DNA of 9,120 bases, from NCBI GenBank assembly GCA_011064865.1, contig JAAKFX010000064.1, positions 1 through 9,120 of the forward strand, given 5' to 3'. Each line of letters opens with the position of its first letter. The first letter of the stretch is position 1. The DNA is from Candidatus Anoxychlamydiales bacterium. GTDB taxonomy: Bacteria > Chlamydiota > Chlamydiia > Chlamydiales > SM23-39. The notes beneath the pieces were generated by a model. The model saw nothing but the letters and a program-made list of their open reading frames with translations. It ran no database searches and was not told where the DNA came from. Positions 5,754 to 9,120 of the stretch are shown here, in pieces. The position numbers were made by a program, and so were the translations under genes.

Positions 5754-7142
5754 TTATGGTTCAAAAGAAGGAAATCTTTTTCTTCCTTCATTTTTTGTAA
5801 TTTTTACGCTCTGTTTTTGGTTTATATTTGTTAAATATAACTCCGATTCATCGTTGTCTTCAGTATTATAAACCAGATGTATACTATCATTGGCCCAGAT
5901 AGGATTTTCCTTATTTTTTGCCCCATTTGTTAGTTGCCACTCTTGATCGGTTTCAAAGTCATAAATCCAAATCTGCCTAATATTATTGACTTTAGCACTA
6001 TATGCCAATTTCTTGCCATCTTTTGACCAAGAAGGTGTTACATTTTCTCTATTTTTTTTTGTTATTAAATGCGCTATAGGTCTTTTTCTATCATAGTGAG
6101 ACTCAGGAATATTTATTACATATATTCTAACTGGGCCATCTTTATCTGATACAAAGGCAAGCTTTTCACTATCAGGAGAAAAACATGGAGATGCTGTAGT
6201 AGCTCTTGGATATGAAATAAGTTGAATGGGTTTTCCAATAGCTTTTGTATTTTCATCAAAATATTGCAAAAAAAGATCGGGATTTCCTGCAGCATCGCTT
6301 ATAAAAGCTAGCTTTTCACCGTTTAGAGAAATTGAAGGGAGAAGTTGATTGCCTCTAAGATTTACTAAAGCTGCATTATCATTTTCATTGAAAGTTGAGC
6401 TTAAATAAATTTTAGGCTGTCCATTTTTATATGAGATATAGAGATATTGTTTATTATTGCTTTTAGGTAAAAAAATTGGGTGAACAAAATAGCTATGTTG
6501 ATGAGTTAATCTTTTTGCATTTTCTCCATCGCTATCGCAACTCCAAATTTCAGATTGCCATTTTAATTTCTTACCATCTTCATTTTTTGATCTAACTGTA
6601 TATATTATTTTTGATCTAACTGTATATATTATTTTTGAGCTAGCAATGCCTTTAACGAAAAAAAGCATTTCTTGAATATTGTCGCAAAGCACATGTATCT
6701 TTTGACGATCTTCATTGATGTTTCCGACAAGATCTATAGATAAGATTTTTAAAAGATTAGTATTTACGTTATATATATAGGCTTTAAGAGTTTTTTTACT
6801 AACTTCGCTTTTAATTAAATATGCAATTTTTTGTTTTTGCCAAAAAGCAGAATCAAAGGCAACTTCAAAATCAAAATGTGATATTTTAAAATCTTTTTGA
6901 TACTCAGACGGGATAACGTTTGTAAAACCATTATAGTTTAAATCAAATTTCAAAACTGAAAAAAGCTTTGCTAAATAAGTATCTTCTAAATCAGCTTTTT
7001 CATTAAAAACTTTGGATAAATACAGTGGCGCTAGAGAATTTTTTGTTGATAGAGTAACTTCAAGCTCTTCATCTGCATAAATTGAGCTCAATATACTACT
7101 TATAAAAACAAGATAGATATAGATTTTTTTTAAGTTACTCAT
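5754..7142 (-). CDS. tolB: TolB, periplasmic beta-propeller protein
   Basis: This encodes 462 residues. The signal peptide probably ends at IYA-DE (residue 23), so the protein is soluble in the periplasm. Residues about 25-165 are the TolB N-terminal domain. From about 168 to 460 there is a six-bladed propeller with blade motifs visible as SLNGEKLAFISDAAGNPDLF, FSPDSEKLAFVSDKDG, WSKDGKKLAYSA and WANDSIHLVYNTED. TolB shuttles between Pal and the TolA-like protein and so releases or recruits Pal during division. The start overlaps the upstream gene by eight bases (ATGAGTAA) and has no Shine-Dalgarno site, so translational coupling is likely. At 6584-6631 a perfect 24-bp tandem repeat doubles the residues KIIYTVRS (170-177 and 178-185) at the junction between the two domains. 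It keeps the frame but adds eight residues to the first propeller strand. Confidence 0.95.
   Translation of the reverse strand: MSNLKKIYIYLVFISSILSSIYADEELEVTLSTKNSLAPLYLSKVFNEKADLEDTYLAKLFSVLKFDLNYNGFTNVIPSEYQKDFKISHFDFEVAFDSAFWQKQKIAYLIKSEVSKKTLKAYIYNVNTNLLKILSIDLVGNINEDRQKIHVLCDNIQEMLFFVKGIASSKIIYTVRSKIIYTVRSKNEDGKKLKWQSEIWSCDSDGENAKRLTHQHSYFVHPIFLPKSNNKQYLYISYKNGQPKIYLSSTFNENDNAALVNLRGNQLLPSISLNGEKLAFISDAAGNPDLFLQYFDENTKAIGKPIQLISYPRATTASPCFSPDSEKLAFVSDKDGPVRIYVINIPESHYDRKRPIAHLITKKNRENVTPSWSKDGKKLAYSAKVNNIRQIWIYDFETDQEWQLTNGAKNKENPIWANDSIHLVYNTEDNDESELYLTNINQKQSVKITKNEGRKRFPSFEP
6584..6631 (-). repeat. In-frame 24-bp tandem duplication inside tolB
   Basis: Positions 6584-6607 and 6608-6631 are identical, and the next seven bases (6632-6638) begin a third copy before it diverges. 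On the coding strand it encodes KIIYTVRS twice. Perfect identity over 24 bases, synonymous positions included, points to recent slippage or duplication. Confidence 0.95.
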
Positions 7143-7797
7143 TTTTGAATATCACAATAAATTTTTGTTTTTCTAAAAACATTTTATTTACATTTTTAAA
7201 TTGTAGCTGAGCTAAGTTATTTTTTAAATACTTTTGATTTATCTCACTTTTAGAATCTAAAATAACAATATCTGTAATGTCTCCTGTTGGATGAATAACA
7301 AAAGATACTTTCACATCTCCATATTCTAAAAGTTTTAAATTTGATTGAAGCTCATCTAATAAAAGCTGTTTATAATTTGAAACATTTTTTGTGTTTTCAT
7401 TTATAATTTTTTTGTCGATATCTATACTTTTTATATTTTTAGGAACTAAAAGATCATTTTTTTTAGTAATATTTGTCTTTGGTTTATCCAAATTTTGAAT
7501 TTGATTTTCTAATTTATTTAGTAAATGATTTTTTGCCGCGGATGCTTTATTGTTTGCTTGTTTTAAAACAGGGTTTTGGGCTTTTTGAACTACTTGTTTT
7601 TTTAATGGAACTCTTTGAACTACTTTTGGTTTTATCTCACGTTGAACAGTTATATTATTTACTGTTAAATTATTTTTTTTCTCTTTTTTAAAAGATTTAT
7701 AAGGAATTGCAATAGCTATAATTATTACAATATGAAAAATAATAACTCTTTTTATAGTCTTTTTACTAATTTTAAAAATATTTGAATCTTTTTCCAT
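7135..7797 (-). CDS. TolA/TonB-like energy-transducing periplasmic protein
   Basis: This encodes 220 residues. A short basic cytoplasmic start (SKKTIKR) is followed by one membrane helix (about 17-33), the topology of TolA and TonB, where the helix contacts the TolQ/TolR motor. Residues 34-140 are a low-complexity Lys/Asn/Gln/Val-rich stalk (REIKPKVVQRVPLKKQVVQK) able to span the periplasm. Residues about 141-220 resemble a TonB/TolA C-terminal domain: YKQLLLDELQSNLKLL, a VKVSFVIHPTGDITDIVILD beta hairpin and a final FIVIF strand. It is about half the length of E. coli TolA and lacks the long Ala-rich helical rod. It follows tolR by five bases and overlaps tolB by eight. It corresponds by position to CT598 of C. 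trachomatis. The role as the TolA of this system rests on topology and context, and I therefore give no symbol. Confidence 0.82.
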   Translation of the reverse strand: MEKDSNIFKISKKTIKRVIIFHIVIIIAIAIPYKSFKKEKKNNLTVNNITVQREIKPKVVQRVPLKKQVVQKAQNPVLKQANNKASAAKNHLLNKLENQIQNLDKPKTNITKKNDLLVPKNIKSIDIDKKIINENTKNVSNYKQLLLDELQSNLKLLEYGDVKVSFVIHPTGDITDIVILDSKSEINQKYLKNNLAQLQFKNVNKMFLEKQKFIVIFKNE

Positions 7798-7802
7798 AGT
7801 TT

Positions 7803-8213
7803 TTATTCAGGCTGCAATATGACATCTAATGTCTCAAACCCAGCGATCTCTACTAGATTTTTTATCGATTGATAAGTTCCAAATGTTGCATTTTTATCAT
7901 GATATAACTGTGGTATTTGATTTGGATTTTGTCTTTTTTTCTCTTTTAAAATATCTTTGAGCTCTAAAAAAGAGACCAATCTATTGTTTATTAGAATAGA
8001 ATTGTCTTTATTGACTTTTAAGATAATTGGACTTTTAGAGAGATTTTTATCACTTTTTAAAGTGCTCTGGGCTAGTTGAATGTGCTCAATTTCTAAAAGT
8101 GGTGCGATCAATATAAATGAAATTAAAACTACAAAAACAACATCTATTAGGGGAGTCAAATTTATTAGATTTTCATCTAAAGAGTTATCATCTGTGTATT
8201 TTTTTTTTCTCAT
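7803..8213 (-). CDS. exbD: TolR/ExbD motor subunit
   Basis: This encodes 136 residues, a normal length for the family. A short polar N-terminus is followed by the single family helix NLTPLIDVVFVVLISFILIA (about 18-37). Asp24 in the LTPLIDVVF motif is the membrane carboxylate that carries protons in ExbD and TolR. The rest is periplasmic (about 45-136) and contains the usual small alpha/beta domain, with the strand VNKDNSILINNRLV and the helix LELKDILKEKK. Two copies are expected inside the TolQ/ExbB pentamer. It starts one base after the upstream stop and has no clear Shine-Dalgarno site, which suggests coupled translation. The chlamydial habit is to name it exbD; the presence of tolB and pal in the same operon says it works as TolR. 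Confidence 0.95.
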   Translation of the reverse strand: MRKKKYTDDNSLDENLINLTPLIDVVFVVLISFILIAPLLEIEHIQLAQSTLKSDKNLSKSPIILKVNKDNSILINNRLVSFLELKDILKEKKRQNPNQIPQLYHDKNATFGTYQSIKNLVEIAGFETLDVILQPE

Positions 8214-8214
8214 A

Positions 8215-8919
8215 CTATTTTAAATCTACATGTCTATATTGAATCTCTAAAGTAGTTAGTAACTCATGAGAGAAATGAGTCATGTCATTTCTAAAGTTTT
8301 TTATCCAGTTTTTCAAATAGTTATAAGCTATTAGAGCGGGAATTGCGACCATAAGGCCAACTACAGTAGTAGCGAGCGCCATAGAAAGTCCCGATAAAAT
8401 AGAAGCGTTAGAGTTTAAAAGTGACTGAGATTGAAGCGTATTAAATGTTATTAAAATTCCCCAAACAGTTCCCAAAAGACCTAAAAATGGACCTAGAGTT
8501 ACAACGGTGGGTAGGATGAAAAGATTTTTCTCTAATTTTTTTGTTTGTTTTAAAATTTGGACATCTAAATGAGAATCTAAAAGCTCAATATCTGATGTAG
8601 ACATATAAACATTTTTATTATCAGTTATAAAAAAGCGGTTTTTATTCAGAATTTGAACTGTTTTTTCCTTTAAGCTTTTGTATATATCTAGGTAAGGATA
8701 TGAGATATTGGAGGTTATATTTATCGATAGCAGGTTTTCACTATTTTTAGTTTGTTTTTCAAAAATAGCATTTAAAGCTGTCAATTTTTTTGCCATATAG
8801 ATTTTATGAAGTAAAATTACCCAAGAGATAATGGATAAAACAAACAGCATAAAAAAGATAAATTTACCGAAAAGATCGGATTGAACATAAGCATTGAGTA
8901 TAGGAGAAAAAGCTAACAT
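8215..8919 (-). CDS. exbB: TolQ/ExbB proton-channel subunit
   Basis: The preferred start is the ATG at 8919, giving 234 residues, the usual TolQ/ExbB length. Upstream in-frame starts at 8943 and 9060 would add 8 or 47 residues. The longer one begins with a Lys-rich, unconserved extension and sits on the predicted promoter. MLAFSPILNAYVQSDLFGK fits the family N-terminus, and AGAGA precedes this ATG. Helices lie at about 19-37, 132-155 and 174-199. The last two carry the family signatures TLGPFLGLLGTVWGI and ALATTVVGLMVAIPALIAYN, including the pore threonines in GTVWG and ALATT. Between helices 1 and 2 there is a cytoplasmic domain (about 40-130). Five copies form the proton-driven motor around TolR. 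It is the first gene of the operon. Confidence 0.93.
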   Translation of the reverse strand: MLAFSPILNAYVQSDLFGKFIFFMLFVLSIISWVILLHKIYMAKKLTALNAIFEKQTKNSENLLSINITSNISYPYLDIYKSLKEKTVQILNKNRFFITDNKNVYMSTSDIELLDSHLDVQILKQTKKLEKNLFILPTVVTLGPFLGLLGTVWGILITFNTLQSQSLLNSNASILSGLSMALATTVVGLMVAIPALIAYNYLKNWIKNFRNDMTHFSHELLTTLEIQYRHVDLK

Positions 8920-9006
8920 AATAAAATCTCTTTTTTTTAACATTTTTACATATAAAAGGATTTGTAGAAATAGATTTGAAAAAAAAATTAATATTTTTTT
9001 AGATAT

Positions 9007-9035
9007 TTGATTTTTACTAATATTTTTTTTATAAT
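9007..9035 (+). promoter_or_regulatory. Predicted promoter of the divergent rightward gene
   Basis: TTGATT (9007-9012), a 17-base spacer and TATAAT (9030-9035) give a near-consensus sigma-70 promoter. Transcription would start near 9042, with a leader of about 20 bases that contains the Shine-Dalgarno site at 9052-9056. Confidence 0.55.
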
Positions 9036-9060
9036 ATGCCTTCAAATTTTTGGAGATCAA
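9031..9060 (-). promoter_or_regulatory. Predicted promoter of the tol-pal operon
   Basis: The minus strand reads TTGATC (9055-9060), an 18-base spacer and TATTAT (9031-9036). The -10 box sits almost exactly on the -10 box of the rightward gene, face to face, so one polymerase would block the other. The leader to the exbB ATG at 8919 would be about 105 bases. No better pair was seen closer to the ATG, but the intervening DNA is so AT-rich that weak alternatives exist. Confidence 0.4.
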
Positions 9061-9062
9061 AT

Positions 9063-9120
9063 ATGAAAAAAAATAGGCTAAAATCTTTTGTTTTTATTCT
9101 TTTAATAATTTCACTTACAT
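9063..9120 (+). CDS. 5' end of a divergent exported or membrane protein, possibly DsbD
   Basis: Only the first 19 codons are in the window. They read MKKNRLKSFVFILLIISLT, a basic start followed by a hydrophobic core, so a signal peptide or first membrane helix. GGAGA at 9052-9056, about seven bases from the ATG, is a strong ribosome site, and a near-consensus promoter lies just upstream. In C. trachomatis, as I recall, the neighbour of exbB is dsbD (CT595), the thiol:disulfide interchange protein, which also begins with a signal sequence. That synteny is the only reason for the name, and the visible residues neither confirm nor exclude it. Confidence 0.7.
   Translation, partial: MKKNRLKSFVFILLIISLT

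Noticed and set aside
7473..7691. Rightward Leu-rich open frame of 72 codons
   Set aside because: It is the mirror of the Lys/Gln-rich stalk of the TolA-like gene; reversed Lys and Gln codons read as Leu and Phe.
8920..9060. 47-residue N-terminal extension of the TolQ/ExbB protein from the upstream in-frame start
   Set aside because: The extension is Lys-rich and unlike the family, overlaps the predicted promoter, and the 234-residue form from 8919 matches the usual length and start sequence.

Overview
The window is AT-rich (roughly 30% GC by eye across most of it) and is best explained as a piece of a chromosome from the phylum Chlamydiota, probably an environmental chlamydia rather than a Chlamydia species. 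The strongest argument is gene order. A tolQ/exbB, tolR/exbD, short tolA-like, tolB, pal, LysM-lipoprotein cluster matches, from memory, the CT596-CT601 block of C. trachomatis. The Pal sequence also has the chlamydial-looking CDER peptidoglycan-binding loop. The taxonomic call is an inference from synteny and motifs, not from a search.

Layout, left to right. Positions 1-266 (+) hold the decayed C-terminal end of an SNF2-family helicase, with clearly higher GC (about 42% over 61-240) than the rest. Positions 277-555 (-) encode a small two-helix membrane protein that ends right at this compositional junction. Positions 659-1099 (-) encode a glycine-zipper lipoprotein, and 1194-1892 (-) a complete OmpR/PhoB-family response regulator with no histidine kinase beside it. 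Positions 2043-4160 (-) encode a 705-residue, multi-helix membrane protein of unknown function. It has its own good sigma-70-type promoter and resembles, in architecture only, chlamydial inclusion-membrane or secreted proteins.

Positions 4379-8919 (-) are a tight six-gene Tol-Pal operon, transcribed right to left: TolQ/ExbB, TolR/ExbD, TolA/TonB-like, TolB, Pal, then a coiled-coil plus LysM lipoprotein. TolQ and TolR form the proton-driven inner-membrane motor. The TolA-like protein carries force across the periplasm. TolB and Pal link to peptidoglycan and the outer membrane. The LysM protein sits where CpoB/YbgF sits in Proteobacteria. From 9063 (+) a divergent gene begins with a signal peptide and runs off the window. 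By synteny it may be dsbD, but too little is visible to be sure.

Most worth a second look are: the 705-residue orphan membrane protein; an in-frame perfect 24-bp tandem duplication in tolB; face-to-face promoters with overlapping -10 boxes between the tol operon and its divergent neighbour; a palindrome filling the spacer of the response-regulator promoter; a helical-turn direct repeat in the lipoprotein leader; and the helicase remnant. No RNA genes, CRISPR arrays or insertion sequences were seen, and no stretch over 300 bases lacks a gene.
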